Under the pieces are notes generated by a model. The model did no database searches. It was not told the DNA's origin and saw only the letters and a program-made list of their open reading frames with translations. A stretch of 64,000 nucleotides of DNA. It comes from Agriotes lineatus. Its lineage: Eukaryota > Arthropoda > Insecta > Coleoptera > Elateridae. The DNA lies in assembly GCA_940337035.1 (NCBI GenBank), contig CALNHX010001034.1:1-64000 (forward strand). The letters are read 5' to 3'. Positions 1 to 12,400 of this stretch are shown here, piece after piece. The translations under genes and the position numbers were made by a program. Numbering within the stretch: the first letter of the stretch is position 1; each line of letters starts with the position of its first letter.

Positions 1-1
1 C

Positions 2-15
2 TTGCGTTTTCGCAA
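2..15. repeat. Short perfect dyad TTGCG-TTTT-CGCAA (in each monomer)
   Basis: The arms TTGCG and CGCAA are exact reverse complements around a TTTT loop. The element is repeated in nearly every monomer. Exceptions include CTGCG at about 12194 and 33588, and GGGTTTTCGC at about 36404. It could be a small DNA or RNA hairpin or a protein-binding dyad; nothing in the sequence decides which. Confidence 0.6.
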
Positions 16-67
16 TTGGTCATGCGGATTATTTGAGACAGTTCTGCTTTTCTCTGCTTTCTTGTTG

Positions 68-82
68 AAGGACAAACTCCTT
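68..82. repeat. Short dyad AAGGA-CAAAC-TCCTT with a co-varying alternative
   Basis: Most units read AAGGA-CAAAC-TCCTT, a perfect 5-bp stem with a 5-nt loop. A second haplotype reads AAAGA-CAAAC-TTTTT (near 1006, 1475, 1944, 2882, 4290, 8510 and 11792). It turns one G-C pair into A-T and another into a G-T wobble, so the stem would still pair in RNA. A unit near 27270 is intermediate (AAGGA with TTTTT), which pairs through two wobbles. Confidence 0.55.
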
Positions 83-103
83 ATTTGACAACTTGATTGT
101 GTC

Positions 104-116
104 ATATTTTAAATAT
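104..116. repeat. AT palindrome ATATTT-T-AAATAT
   Basis: The arms ATATTT and AAATAT are exact reverse complements around one T, and the element is almost invariant across the array. Just upstream, TGACA (86-90) and TGTCA (100-104) form another inverted pair 9 bp apart. Such AT-rich dyads are common in centromeric satellites, but no specific binding protein can be named from the sequence. Confidence 0.5.
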
Positions 117-210
117 CTTTGGTTGATTTACTGTAAATGCGCCCCGAAACCGGCAATGCACAGGTGCAAGGAATCACTCACAAATATAGCTCGGCTACAA
201 ACGCTCATGC

Positions 211-229
211 ACATCTCGTTTTGTTACAG
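211..229 (+). other. Acceptor-like tract before the CLASP-like relic
   Basis: A pyrimidine-rich stretch ends in TTTTGTTACAG, followed by ATTGCAG and then the relic's ATG about 18 bp after the first AG. It resembles a 3' splice site followed by a short 5' leader, as expected if the monomer captured genomic DNA around a first coding exon. In the 22.7 kb monomer the divergence from consensus starts directly after the second AG (ATTGCAG, 22742-22748), which could mark an intron-exon border or merely a conversion end. Confidence 0.3.
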
Positions 230-246
230 ATTGCAGCATAGCCAGA

Positions 247-366
247 ATGGCGTATTATTGTCCAAACGATTTAGATGGCTTCATGGCACATGTTTGTAGC
301 ACAGACATCAATTTCTGCCAGGAGGTAGGAGCCGATCTCCTCGCGTACCATAACGATTTTTTATAA
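247..366 (+). pseudogene. Decayed CLASP N-terminal relic carried by each monomer
   Basis: ATG at 247 opens 39 codons ending in TAA at 364-366. The peptide begins MAYYCPNDLDGF and ends VGADLLAYHNDFL. It aligns without gaps to the better-preserved version at 22759-22878, with 14 residue differences in 39. The shared parts (MAY, P-DLD-F, a D at residue 20, VGADLLAY) fit the start of the first TOG region of CLASP/Orbit proteins. Conserved family residues around PKAD and RLQVG are lost (CSTD and CQEVG here), so this copy is not expected to encode anything functional. The same frame recurs every 469 bp in the left arm and on the - strand of the right arm. TOG arrays bind tubulin; 37 residues cannot form that fold. 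Confidence 0.6.
327..341. repeat. Short dyad AGGAG-CCGAT-CTCCT (in each monomer)
   Basis: A 5-bp perfect inverted pair with a 5-nt loop lies near the end of the CLASP-like relic. The inversion joined monomers at one copy of this element, so part of the unit-sized dyad is also part of the large palindrome centre. Single-unit variants weaken it (for example AGGAA near 10178 and AGAAG near 37668), so it is not strictly maintained. Confidence 0.5.
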
Positions 367-368
367 AA
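362..368 (+). promoter_or_regulatory. TATAAAA motif, possible promoter element
   Basis: A perfect TATAAAA follows a T-rich run and overlaps the stop codon of the relic frame. It recurs in almost every unit (TATATAA at about 17247; TATTAAAA in units near 42841, 45185 and 47060). Satellite transcription can start at such sites, but a TATA match in AT-rich DNA is weak evidence and no initiator motif stands out downstream. Confidence 0.2.
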
Positions 369-417
369 TAGACCCCTTAGTATTTCCGATGTCAACTATC
401 AAACGATTTTTTTCGTA

Positions 418-460
418 TTTATTTCTATTTTCCGCTACTTATGGATAGCCCCGTTTTATT
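418..460 (-). promoter_or_regulatory. Two AATAAA motifs on the strand opposite to the monomer sense
   Basis: TTTATT at 418-423 and 455-460 reads AATAAA on the opposite strand, the canonical polyadenylation hexamer. They recur in each unit, so antisense transcripts of the left arm, or + strand transcripts of the right arm, would meet two such signals per 469 bp. In AT-rich DNA these can occur by chance. Confidence 0.2.
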
Positions 461-3400
461 ACAGGAGCACTTGCGTTTTCGCAATTGGTCATGCGGATTA
501 TTTGAGACAGTTCTGCTTTTCTCTGCTTTCTTGTTGAAGGACAAACTCCTTATTTGACAACTTGATTGTGTCATATTTTAAATATCTTTGGTTGATTTAC
601 TGTAAATGCGCCCCGAAACCGGCAATGCACAGGTGCAAGGAATCACTCACAAATATAGCTCGGCTACAAACGCTCATGCACATCTCGTTTTGTTACAGAT
701 TGCAGCATAGCCAGAATGGCGTATTATTGTCCAAACGATTTAGATGGCTTCATGGCACATGTTTGTAGCACAGACATCAGGTTCTGCCAGGAGGTAGGAG
801 CCGATCTCCTCGCGTACCATAACGATTTTTTATAAAATAGACCCCTTAGTATTTCCGATGTCAACTATCAAACGATTTTTTTCGTATTTATTTCTATTTT
901 CCGCTACTTATGGATAGCCCCGTTTTATTACAGGAGCACTTGCGTTTTCGCAATTGGTCATGCGGATTATTTGAGACAGTTCTGCTTTTCTCTGCTTTCT
1001 TGTTGAAAGACAAACTTTTTATTTGACAACTTGATTGTGTCATATTTTAAATATCTTTGGTTGATTTACTGTAAATGCGCCCCGAAACCGGCAATGCACA
1101 GGTGCAAGGAATCACTCACAAATATAGCTCGGCTACAAACGCTCATGCACATCTCGTTTTGTTACAGATTGCAGCATAGCCAGAATGGCGTATTATTGTC
1201 CAAACGATTTAGATGGCTTCATGGCACATGTTTGTAGCACAGACATCAGGTTCTGCCAGGAGGTAGGAGCCGATCTCCTCGCGTACCATAACGATTTTTT
1301 ATAAAATAGACCCCTTAGTATTTCCGATGTCAACTATCAAACGATTTTTTTCGTATTTATTTCTATTTTCCGCTACTTATGGATAGCCCCGTTTTATTAC
1401 AGGAGCACTTGCGTTTTCGCAATTGGTCATGCGGATTATTTGAGACAGTTCTGCTTTTCTCTGCTTTCTTGTTGAAAGACAAACTTTTTATTTGACAACT
1501 TGATTGTGTCATATTTTAAATATCTTTGGTTGATTTACTGTAAATGCGCCCCGAAACCGGCAATGCACTGGTGCAAGGAATCACTCACAAATATAGCTCG
1601 GCTACAAACGCTCATGCACATCTCGTTTTGTTACAGATTGCAGCATAGCCAGAATGGCGTATTATTGTCCAAACGATTTAGATGGCTTCATGGCACATGT
1701 TTGTAGCACAGACATCAGGTTCTGCCAGGAGGTAGGAGCCGATCTCCTCGCGTACCATAACGATTTTTTATAAAATAGACCCCTTAGTATTTCCGATGTC
1801 AACTATCAAACGATTTTTTTCGTATTTATTTCTATTTTCCGCTACTTATGGATAGCCCCGTTTTATTACAGGAGCACTTGCGTTTTCGCAATTGGTCATG
1901 CGGATTATTTGAGACAGTTCTGCTTTTCTCTGCTTTCTTGTTGAAAGACAAACTTTTTATTTGACAACTTGATTGTGTCATATTTTAAATATCTTTGGTT
2001 GATTTACTGTAAATGCGCCCCGAAACCGGCAATGCACAGGTGCAAGGAATCACTCACAAATATAGCTCGGCTACAAACGCTCATGCACATCTCGTTTTGT
2101 TACAGATTGCAGCATAGCCAGAATGGCGTATTATTGTCCAAACGATTTAGATGGCTTCATGGCACATGTTTGTAGCACAGACATCAGGTTCTGCCAGGAG
2201 GTAGGAGCCGATCTCCTCGCGTACCATAACGATTTTTTATAAAATAGACCCCTTAGTATTTCCGATGTCAACTATCAAACGATTTTTTTCGTATTTATTT
2301 CTATTTTCCGCTACTTATGGATAGCCCCGTTTTATTACAGGAGCACTTGCGTTTTCGCAATTGGTCATGCGGATTATTTGAGACAGTTCTGCTTTTCTCT
2401 GCTTTTTTGTTGAAGGACAAACTCCTTATTTGACAACTTGATTGTGTCATATTTTAAATATCTTTGGTTGATTTACTGTAAATGCGCCCCGAAACCGGCA
2501 ATGCACAGGTGCAAGGAATCACTCACAAATATAGCTCGGCTACAAACGCTCATGCACATCTCGTTTTGTTACAGATTGCAGCATAGCCAGAATGGCGTAT
2601 TATTGTCCAAACGATTTAGATGGCTTCATGGCACATGTTTGTAGCACAGACATCAGGTTCTGCCAGGAGGTAGGAGCCGATCTCCTCGCGTACCATAACG
2701 ATTTTTTATAAAATAGACCCCTTAGTATTTCCGATGTCAACTATCAAACGATTTTTTTCGTATTTATTTCTATTTTCCGCTACTTATGGATAGCCCCGTT
2801 TTATTACAGGAGCACTTGCGTTTTCGCAATTGGTCATGCGGATTATTTGAGACAGTTCTGCTTTTCTCTGCTTTCTTGTTGAAAGACAAACTTTTTATTT
2901 GACAACTTGATTGTGTCATATTTTAAATATCTTTGGTTGATTTACTGTAAATGCGCCCCGAAACCGGCAATGCACAGGTGCAAGGAATCACTCACAAATA
3001 TAGCTCGGCTACAAACGCTCATGCACATCTCGTTTTGTTACAGATTGCAGCATAGCCAGAATGGCGTATTATTGTCCAAACGATTTAGATGGCTTCATGG
3101 CACATGTTTGTAGCACAGACATCAGGTTCTGCCAGGAGGTAGGAGCCGATCTCCTCGCGTACCATAACGATTTTTTATAAAATAGACCCCTTAGTATTTC
3201 CGATGTCAACTATCAAACGATTTTTTTCGTATTTATTTCTATTTTCCGCTACTTATGGATAGCCCCGTTTTATTACAGGAGCACTTGCGTTTTCGCAATT
3301 GGTCATGCGGATTATTTGAGACAGTTCTGCTTTTCTCTGCTTTCTTGTTGAAGGACAAACTCCTTATTTGACAACTTGATTGTGTCATATTTTAAATATC

Positions 3401-6400
3401 TTTGGTTGATTTACTGTAAATGCGTACCGAAACCGGCAATGCACAGGTGCAAGGAATCACTCACAAATATAGCTCGGCTACAAACGCTCATGCACATCTC
3501 GTTTGGTTACAGATTGCAGCATAGCCAGAATGGCGTATTATTGTCCAAACGATTTAGATGGCTTCATGGCACATGTTTGTAGCACAGACATCAGGTTCTG
3601 CCAGGAGGTAGGAGCCGATCTCCTCGCGTACCATAACGATTTTTTATAAAATAGACCCCTTAGTATTTCCGATGTCAACTATCAAACGATTTTTTTCGTA
3701 TTTATTTCTATTTTCCGCTACTTATGGATAGCCCCGTTTTATTACAGGAGCACTTGCGTTTTCGCAATTGGTCATGCGGATTATTTGAGACAGTTCTGCT
3801 TTTCTCTGCTTTCTTGTTGAAGGACAAACTCCTTATTTGACAACTTGATTTTGTCATATTTTAAATATCTTTGGTTGATTTACTGTAAATGCGCCCCGAA
3901 ACCGGCAATGCACAGGTGCAAGGAATCACTCACAAATATAGCTCGGCTACAAACGCTCATGCACATCTCGTTTTGTTACAGATTGCAGCATAGCCAGAAT
4001 GGCGTATTATTGTCCAAACGATTTAGATGGCTTCATGGCACATGTTTGTAGCACAGACATCAGGTTCTGCCAGGAGGTAGGAGCCGATCTCCTCGCGTAC
4101 CATAACGATTTTTTATAAAATAGACCATTTAGTATTTCCGATGTCAACTATCAAACGATTTTTTTCGTATTTATTTCTATTTTCCGCTACTTATGGATAG
4201 CCCCGTTTTATTACAGGAGCACTTGCGTTTTCGCAATTGGTCATGCGGATTATTTGAGACAGTTCTGCTTTTCTCTGCTTTCTTGTTGAAAGACAAACTT
4301 TTTATTTGACAACTTGATTGTGTCATATTTTAAATATCTTTGGTTGATTTACTGTAAATGCGCCCCGAAACCGGCAATGCACAGGTGCAAGGAATCACTC
4401 ACAAATATAGCTCGGCTACAAACGCTCATGCACATCTCGTTTTGTTACAGATTGCAGCATAGCCAGAATGGCGTATTATTGTCCAAATGATTTAGATGGC
4501 TTCATGGCACATGTTTGTAGCACAGACATCAGGTTCTGCCAGGAGGTAGGAGCCGATCTCCTCGCGTACCATAACGATTTTTTATAAAATAGACCATTTA
4601 GTATTTCCGATGTCAACTATCAAACGATTTTTTTCGTATTTATTTCTATTTTCCGCTACTTATGGATAGCCCCGTTTTATTACAGGAGCACTTGCGTTTT
4701 CGCAATTGGTCATGCGGATTATTTGAGACAGTTCTGCTTTTCTCTGCTTTCTTGTTGAAGGACAAACTCCTTATTTGACAACTTGATTGTGTCATATTTT
4801 AAATATCTTTGGTTGATTTACTGTAAATGCGCCCCGAAACCGGCAATGCACAGGTGCAAGGAATCACTCACAAATATAGCTCGGCTACAAACGCTCATGC
4901 ACATCTCGTTTTGTTACAGATTGCAGCATAGCCAGAATGGCGTATTATTGTCCAAACGATTTAGATGGCTTCATGGCACATGTTTGTAGCACAGACATCA
5001 GGTTCTGCCAGGAGGTAGGAGCCGATCTCCTCGCGTACCATAACGATTTTTTATAAAATAGACCCCTTAGTATTTCCGATGTCAACTATCAAACGATTTT
5101 TTTCGTATTTATTTCTATTTTCCGCTACTTATGGATAGCCCCGTTTTATTACAGGAGCACTTGCGTTTTCGCAATTGGTCATGCGGATTATTTGAGACAG
5201 TTCTGCTTTTCTCTGCTTTCTTGTTGAAGGACAAACTCCTTATTTGACAACTTGATTGTGTCATATTTTAAATATCTTTGGTTGATTTACTGTAAATGCG
5301 CCCCGAAACCGGCAATGCACAGGTGCAAGGAATCACTCACAAATATAGCTCGGCTACAAACGCTCATGCACATCTCGTTTTGTTACAGATTGCAGCATAG
5401 CCAGAATGGCGTATTATTGTCCAAACGATTTAGATGGCTTCATGGCACATGTTTGTAGCACAGACATCAGGTTCTGCCAGGAGGTAGGAGCCGATCTCCT
5501 CGCGTACCATAACGATTTTTTATAAAATAGACCCCTTAGTATTTCCGATGTCAACTATCAAACGATTTTTTTCGTATTTATTTCTATTTTCCGCTACTTA
5601 TGGATAGCCCCGTTTTATTACAGGAGCACTTGCGTTTTCGCAATTGGTCATGCGGATGATTTGAGACAGTTCTGCTTTTCTCTGCTTTCTTGTTGAAGGA
5701 CAAACTCCTTATTTGACAACTTGATTGTGTCATATTTTAAATATCTTTGGTTGATTTACTGTAAATGCGCCCCGAAACCGGCAATGCACAGGTGCAAGGA
5801 ATCACTCACAAATATAGCTCGGCTACAAACGCTCATGCACATCGCGTTTTGTTACAGATTGCAGCATAGCCAGAATGGCGTATTATTGTCCAAATGATTT
5901 AGATGGCTTCATGGCACATGTTTGTAGCACAGACATCAGGTTCTGCCAGGAGGTAGGAGCCGATCTCCTCGCGTACCATAACGATTTTTTATAAAATAGA
6001 CCCCTTAGTATTTCCGATGTCAACTATCAAACGATTTTTTTCGTATTTATTTCTATTTTCCGCTACTTATGGATAGCCCCGTTTTATTACAGGAGCACTT
6101 GCGTTTTCGCAATTGGTCATGCGGATTATTTGAGACAGTTCTGCTTTTCTCTGCTTTCTTGTTGAAGGACAAACTCCTTATTTGACAACTTGATTGTGTC
6201 ATATTTTAAATATCTTTGGTTGATTTACTGTAAATGCGCCCCGAAACCGGCAATGCACAGGTGCAAGGAATCACTCACAAATATAGCTCGGCTACAAACG
6301 CTCATGCACATCTCGTTTTGTTACAGATTGCAGCATAGCCAGAATGGCGTATTATTGTCCAAACGATTTAGATGGCTTCATGGCACATGTTTGTAGCACA

Positions 6401-6423
6401 GACATCAGGTTCTGCCAGGTGGT

Positions 6424-9400
6424 AGGAGCCGATCTCCTCTCGTACCATAACGATTTTTTATAAAATAGACCCCTTAGTATTTCCGATGTCAACTATCAAA
6501 CGATTTTTTTCGTATTTATTTCTATTTTCCGCTACTTATGGATAGCCCCGTTTTATTACAGGAGCACTTGCGTTTTCGCAATTGGTCATGCGGATTATTT
6601 GAGACAGTTCTGCTTTTCTCTGCTTTCTTGTTGAAGGACAAACTCCTTATTTGACAACTTGATTGTGTCATATTTTAAATATCTTTGGTTGATTTACTGT
6701 AAATGCGCCCCGAAACCGGCAATGCACAGGTGCAAGGAATCACTCACAAATATAGCTCGGCTACAAACGCTCATGCACATCTCGTTTTGTTACAGATTGC
6801 AGCATAGCCAGAATGGCGTATTATTGCCCAAACGATTTAGATGGCTTCATGGCACATGTTTGTAGCACAGACATCAGGTTCTGCCAGGTGGTAGGAGCCG
6901 ATCTCCTCTCGTACCATAACGATTTTTTATAAAATAGACCCCTTAGTATTTCCGATGTCAACTATCAAACGATTTTTTTCGTATTTATTTCTATTTTCCG
7001 CTACTTATGGATAGCCCCGTTTTATTACAGGAGCACTTGCGTTTTCGCAATTGGTCATGCGGATTATTTGAGACAGTTCTGCTTTTCTCTGCTTTCTTGT
7101 TGAAGGACAAACTCCTTATTTGACAACTTGATTGTGTCATATTTTAAATATCTTTGGTTGATTTACTGTAAATGCGCCCCGAAACCGGCAATGCACAGGT
7201 GCAAGGAATCACTCACAAATATAGCTCGGCTACAAACGCTCATGCACATCTCGTTTTGTTACAGATTGCAGCATAGCCAGAATGGCGTATTATTGTCCAA
7301 ACGATTTAGATGGCTTCATGGCACATGTTTGTAGCTCAGACATCAGGTTCTGCCAGGAGGTAGGAGCCGATCTCCTCGCGTACCATAACGATTTTTTATA
7401 AAATAGACCCCTTAGTATTTCCGATGTCAACTATCAAACGATTTTTTTCGTATTTATTTCTATTTTCCGCTACTTATGGATAGCCCCGTTTTATTACAGG
7501 AGCACTTGCGTTTTCGCAATTGGTCATGCGGATTATTTGAGACAGTTCTGCTTTTCTCTGCTTTCTTGTTGAAGGACAAACTCCTTATTTGACAACTTGA
7601 TTGTGTCATATTTTAAATATCTTTGGTTGATTTACTGTAAATGCGCCCCGAAACCGGCAATGCACAGGTGCAAGGAATCACTCACAAATATAGCTCGGCT
7701 ACAAACGCTCATGCACATCTCGTTTTGTTACAGATTGCAGCATAGCCAGAATGGCGTATTATTGTCCAAACGATTTAGATGGCTTCATGGCACATGTTTG
7801 TAGCACAGACATCAGGTTCTGCCAGGAGGTAGGAGCCGATCTCCTCTCGTACCATAACGATTTTTTATAAAATAGACCCCTTAGTATTTCCGATGTCAAC
7901 TATCAAACGATTTTTTTCGTATTTATTTCTATTTTCCGCTACTTATGGATAGCCCCGTTTTATTACAGGAGAACTTGCGTTTTCGCAATTGGTCATGCGG
8001 ATTATTTGAGACAGTTCTGCTTTTCTCTGCTTTCTTGTTGAAGGACAAACTCCTTATTTGACAACTTGATTGTGTCATATTTTAAATATCTTTGGTTGAT
8101 TTACTGTAAATGCGCCCCGAAACCGGCAATGCACAGGTGCAAGGAATCACTCACAAATATAGCTCGGCTACAAACGCTCATGCACATCTCGTTTTGTTAC
8201 AGATTGCAGCATAGCCAGAATGGCGTATTATTGTCCAAACGATTTAGATGGCTTCATGGCACATGTTTGTAGCACAGACATCAGGTTCTGCCAGGAGGTA
8301 GGAGCCGATCTCCTCTCGTACCATAACGATTTTTTATAAAATAGACCCCTTAGTATTTCCGATGTCAACTATCAAACGATTTTTTTCGTATTTATTTCTA
8401 TTTTCCGCTACTTATGGATAGCCCCGTTTTATTACAGGAGCACTTGCGTTTTCGCAATTGGTCATGCGGATTATTTGAGACAGTTCTGCTTTTCTCTGCT
8501 TTCTTGTTGAAAGACAAACTTTTTATTTGACAACTTGATTGTGTCATATTTTAAATATCTTTGGTTGATTTACTGTAAATGCGCCCCGAAACCGGCAATG
8601 CACAGGTGCAAGGAATCACTCACAAATATAGCTCGGCTACAAACGCTCATGCACATCTCGTTTTGTTACAGATTGCAGCATAGCCAGAATGGCGTATTAT
8701 TGTCCAAACGATTTAGATGGCTTCATGGCACATGTTTGTAGCACAGACATCAGGTTCTGCCAGGAGGTAGGAGCCGATCTCCTCTCGTACCATAACGATT
8801 TTTTATAAAATAGACCCCTTAGTATTTCCGATGTCAACTATCAAACGATTTTTTTCGTATTTATTTCTATTTTCCGCTACTTATGGATAGCCCCGTTTTA
8901 TTACAGGAGCACTTGCGTTTTCGCAATTGGTCATGCGGATTATTTGAGACAGTTCTGCTTTTCTCTGCTTTCTTGTTGAAGGACAAACTCCTTATTTGAC
9001 AACTTGATTGTGTCATATTTTAAATATCTTTGGTTGATTTACTGTAAATGCGCCCCGAAACCGGCAATGCACAGGTGCAAGGAATCACTCACAAATATAG
9101 CTCGGCTACAAACGCTCATGCACATCTCGTTTTGTTACAGATTGCAGCATAACCAGAATGGCGTATTATTGTCCAAACGATTTAGATGGCTTCATGGCAC
9201 ATGTTTGTAGCACAGACATCAGGTTCTGCCAGGAGGTAGGAGCCGATCTCCTCTCGTACCATAACGATTTTTTATAAAATAGACCCCTTAGTATTTCCGA
9301 TGTCAACTATCAAACGATTTTTTTCGTATTTATTTCTATTTTCCGCTACTTATGGATAGCCCCGTTTTATTACAGGAGCACTTGCGTTTTCGCAATTGGT

Positions 9401-12400
9401 CATGCGGATTATTTGAGACAGTTCTGCTTTTCTCTGCTTTCTTGTTGAAGGACAAACTCCTTATTTGACAACTTGATTGTGTCATATTTTAAATATCTTT
9501 GGTTGATTTACTGTAAATGCGCCCCGAAACCGGCAATGCACAGGTGCAAGGAATCACTCACAAATATAGCTCGGCTACAAACGCTCATGCACATCTCGTT
9601 TTGTTACAGATTGCAGCATAGCCAGAATGGCGTATTATTGTCCAAACGATTTAGATGGCTTCATGGCACATGTTTGTAGCACAGACATCAGGTTCTGCCA
9701 GGAGGTAGGAGCCGATCTCCTCTCGTACCATAACGATTTTTTATAAAATAGACCCCTTAGTATTTCCGATGTCAACTATCAAACGATTTTTTTCGTATTT
9801 ATTTCTATTTTCCGCTACTTATGGATAGCCCCGTTTTATTACAGGATCACTTGCGTTTTCGCAATTGGTCATGCGGATTATTTGAGACAGTTCTGCTTTT
9901 CTCTGCTTTCTTGTTGAAGGACAAACTCCTTATTTGACAACTTGATTGTGTCATATTTTAAATATCTTTGGTTGATTTACTGTAAATGCGCCCCGAAACC
10001 GGCAATGCACAGGTGCAAGGAATCACTCACAAATATAGCTCGGCTACAAACGCTCATGCACATCTCGTTTTGTTACAGATTGCAGCATAGCCAGAATGGC
10101 GTATTATTGTCCAAACGATTTAGATGGCTTCATGGCACATGTTTGTAGCACAGACATCAGGTTCTGCCAGGAGGTAGGAACCGATCTCCTCTCGTACCAT
10201 AACGATTTTTTATAAAATAGACCCCTTAGTATTTCCGATGTCAACTATCAAACGATTTTTTTCGTATTTATTTCTATTTTCCGCTACTTATGGATAGCCC
10301 CGTTTTATTACAGGAGCACTTGCGTTTTCGCAATTGGTCATGCGGATTATTTGAGACAGTTCTGCTTTTCTCTGCTTTCTTGTTGAAGGACAAACTCCTT
10401 ATTTGACAACTTGATTGTGTCATATTTTAAATATCTTTGGTTGATTTACTGTAAATGCGCCCCGAAACCGGCAATGCACAGGTGCAAGGAATCACTCACA
10501 AATATAGCTCGGCTACAAACGCTCATGCACATCTCGTTTTGTTACAGATTGCAGCATAGCCAGAATGGCGTATTATTGTCCAAACGATTTAGATGGCTTC
10601 ATGGCACATGTTTGTAGCACAGACATCAGGTTCTGCCAGGAGGTAGGAGCCGATCTCCTCTCGTACCATAACGATTTTTTATAAAATAGACCCCTTAGTA
10701 TTTCCGATGTCAACTATCAAACGATTTTTTTCGTATTTATTTCTATTTTCCGCTACTTATGGATAGCCCCGTTTTATTACAGGAGCACTTGCGTTTTCGC
10801 AATTGGTCATGCGGATTATTTGAGACAGTTCTGCTTTTCTCTGCTTTCTTGTTGAAGGACAAACTCCTTATTTGACAACTTGATTGTGTCATATTTTAAA
10901 TATCTTTGGTTGATTTACTGTAAATGCGCCCCGAAACCGGCAATGCACAGGTGCAAGGAATCACTCACAAATATAGCTCGGCTACAAACGCTCATGCACA
11001 TCTCGTTTTGTTACAGATTGCAGCATAGCCAGAATGGCGTATTATTGTCCAAACGATTTAGATGGCTTCATGGCACATGTTTGTAGCACAGACATCAGGT
11101 TCTGCCAGGAGGTAGGAGCCGATCTCCTCTCGTACCATAACGATTTTTTATAAAATAGACCCCTTAGTATTTCCGATGTCAACTATCAAACGATTTTTTT
11201 CGTATTTATTTCTATTTTCCGCTACTTATGGATAGCCCCGTTTTATTACAGGAGAACTTGCGTTTTCGCAATTGGTCATGCGGATTATTTGAGACAGTTC
11301 TGCTTTTCTCTGCTTTCTTGTTGAAGGACAAACTCCTTATTTGACAACTTGATTGTGTCATATTTTAAATATCTTTGGTTGATTTACTGTAAATGCGCCC
11401 CGAAACCGGCAATGCACAGGTGCAAGGAATCACTCACAAATATAGCTCGGCTACAAACGCTCATGCACATCTCGTTTTGTTACAGATTGCAGCATAGCCA
11501 GAATGGCGTATTATTGTCCAAACGATTTAGATGGCTTCATGGCACATGTTTGTAGCACAGACATCAGGTTCTGCCAGGAGGTAGGAGCCGATCTCCTCTC
11601 GTACCATAACGATTTTTTATAAAATAGACCCCTTAGTATTTCCGATGTCAACTATCAAACGATTTTTTTCGTATTTATTTCTATTTTCCGCTACTTATGG
11701 ATAGCCCCGTTTTATTACAGGAGCACTTGCGTTTTCGCAATTGGTCATGCGGATTATTTGAGACAGTTCTGCTTTTCTCTGCTTTCTTGTTGAAAGACAA
11801 ACTTTTTATTTGACAACTTGATTGTGTCATATTTTAAATATCTTTGGTTGATTTACTGTAAATGCGCCCCGAAACCGGCAATGCACAGGTGCAAGGAATC
11901 ACTCACAAATATAGCTCGGCTACAAACGCTCATGCACATCTCGTTTTGTTACAGATTGCAGCATAGCCAGAATGGCGTATTATTGTCCAAACGATTTAGA
12001 TGGCTTCATGGCACATGTTTGTAGCACAGACATCAATTTCTGCCTGGAGGTAGGAGCCGATCTCCTCTCGTACCATAACGATTTTTTATAAAATAGACCC
12101 CTTAGTATTTCCGATGTCAACTATCAAACGATTTTTTTCGTATTTATTTCTATTTTCCGCTACTTATGGATAGCCCCGTTTTATTACAGGAGCACCTGCG
12201 TTTTCGCAATTGGTCATGCGGATTATTTGAGACAGTTCTGCTTTTCTCTGCTTTCTTGTTGAAGGACAAACTCCTTATTTGACAACTTGATTGTGTCATA
12301 TTTTAAATATCTTTGGTTGATTTACTGTAAATGCGCCCCGAAACCGGCAATGCACAGGTGCAAGGAATCACTCACAAATATAGCTCGGCTACAAACGCTC

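Larger units (their letters stand above)
1..469 (+). repeat. Representative 469-bp monomer
   Basis: This first unit is close to consensus and is used here to place internal landmarks. In order they are: a TTGCG/CGCAA dyad (2-15), an AAGGA/TCCTT dyad (68-82), a TGACA/TGTCA pair (86-104), an AT-rich palindrome (104-116), a pyrimidine-rich stretch ending in an acceptor-like TTACAG (211-229), a 39-codon CLASP-like relic (247-366), an AGGAG/CTCCT dyad (327-341), TATAAAA (362-368), a seven-T run near 401 and two TTTATT motifs (418-423, 455-460). I see no shorter internal subrepeat. 469 is close to three times 156, which may or may not matter for nucleosome phasing. This unit carries CAATTTCTGCC in place of the commoner CAGGTTCTGCC. 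Confidence 0.95.
1..6423 (+). repeat. Sub-array A: near-consensus units with the hairpin haplotype
   Basis: Roughly 13.7 monomers, nearly all with the CpG form of the AAACGATTT site (the T form at about 4487 and 5893) and the TCGCG form downstream. Five units carry the linked AAAGA...TTTTT haplotype (near 1006, 1475, 1944, 2882, 4290). Two neighbouring units share GACCATTTAG in place of GACCCCTTAG (about 4125 and 4594), a local duplication mark. No gene is present in this stretch. Confidence 0.85.

Noticed and set aside
93..299. A 68-codon open frame recurring every 469 bp in both arms
   Set aside because: It starts at TTG, not ATG, has no leader or family similarity I recognise, and is broken by the common C-to-T change at AAACGATTT in about half of all units without any sign of selection against it. 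It is a property of the repeat, not a gene family.
1..469. CENP-B box in the monomer
   Set aside because: The CpG-rich parts (TTTCGCAATTGG and the reverse of CCCCGAAACCGG) were compared with the core TTCG-N4-A-N2-CGGG on both strands; the fixed A and CGGG positions do not fit.
1..469. rRNA, tRNA or SINE-derived monomer
   Set aside because: No rRNA motif, no A or B box pair in tRNA spacing and no terminal CCA or poly-A end could be seen.
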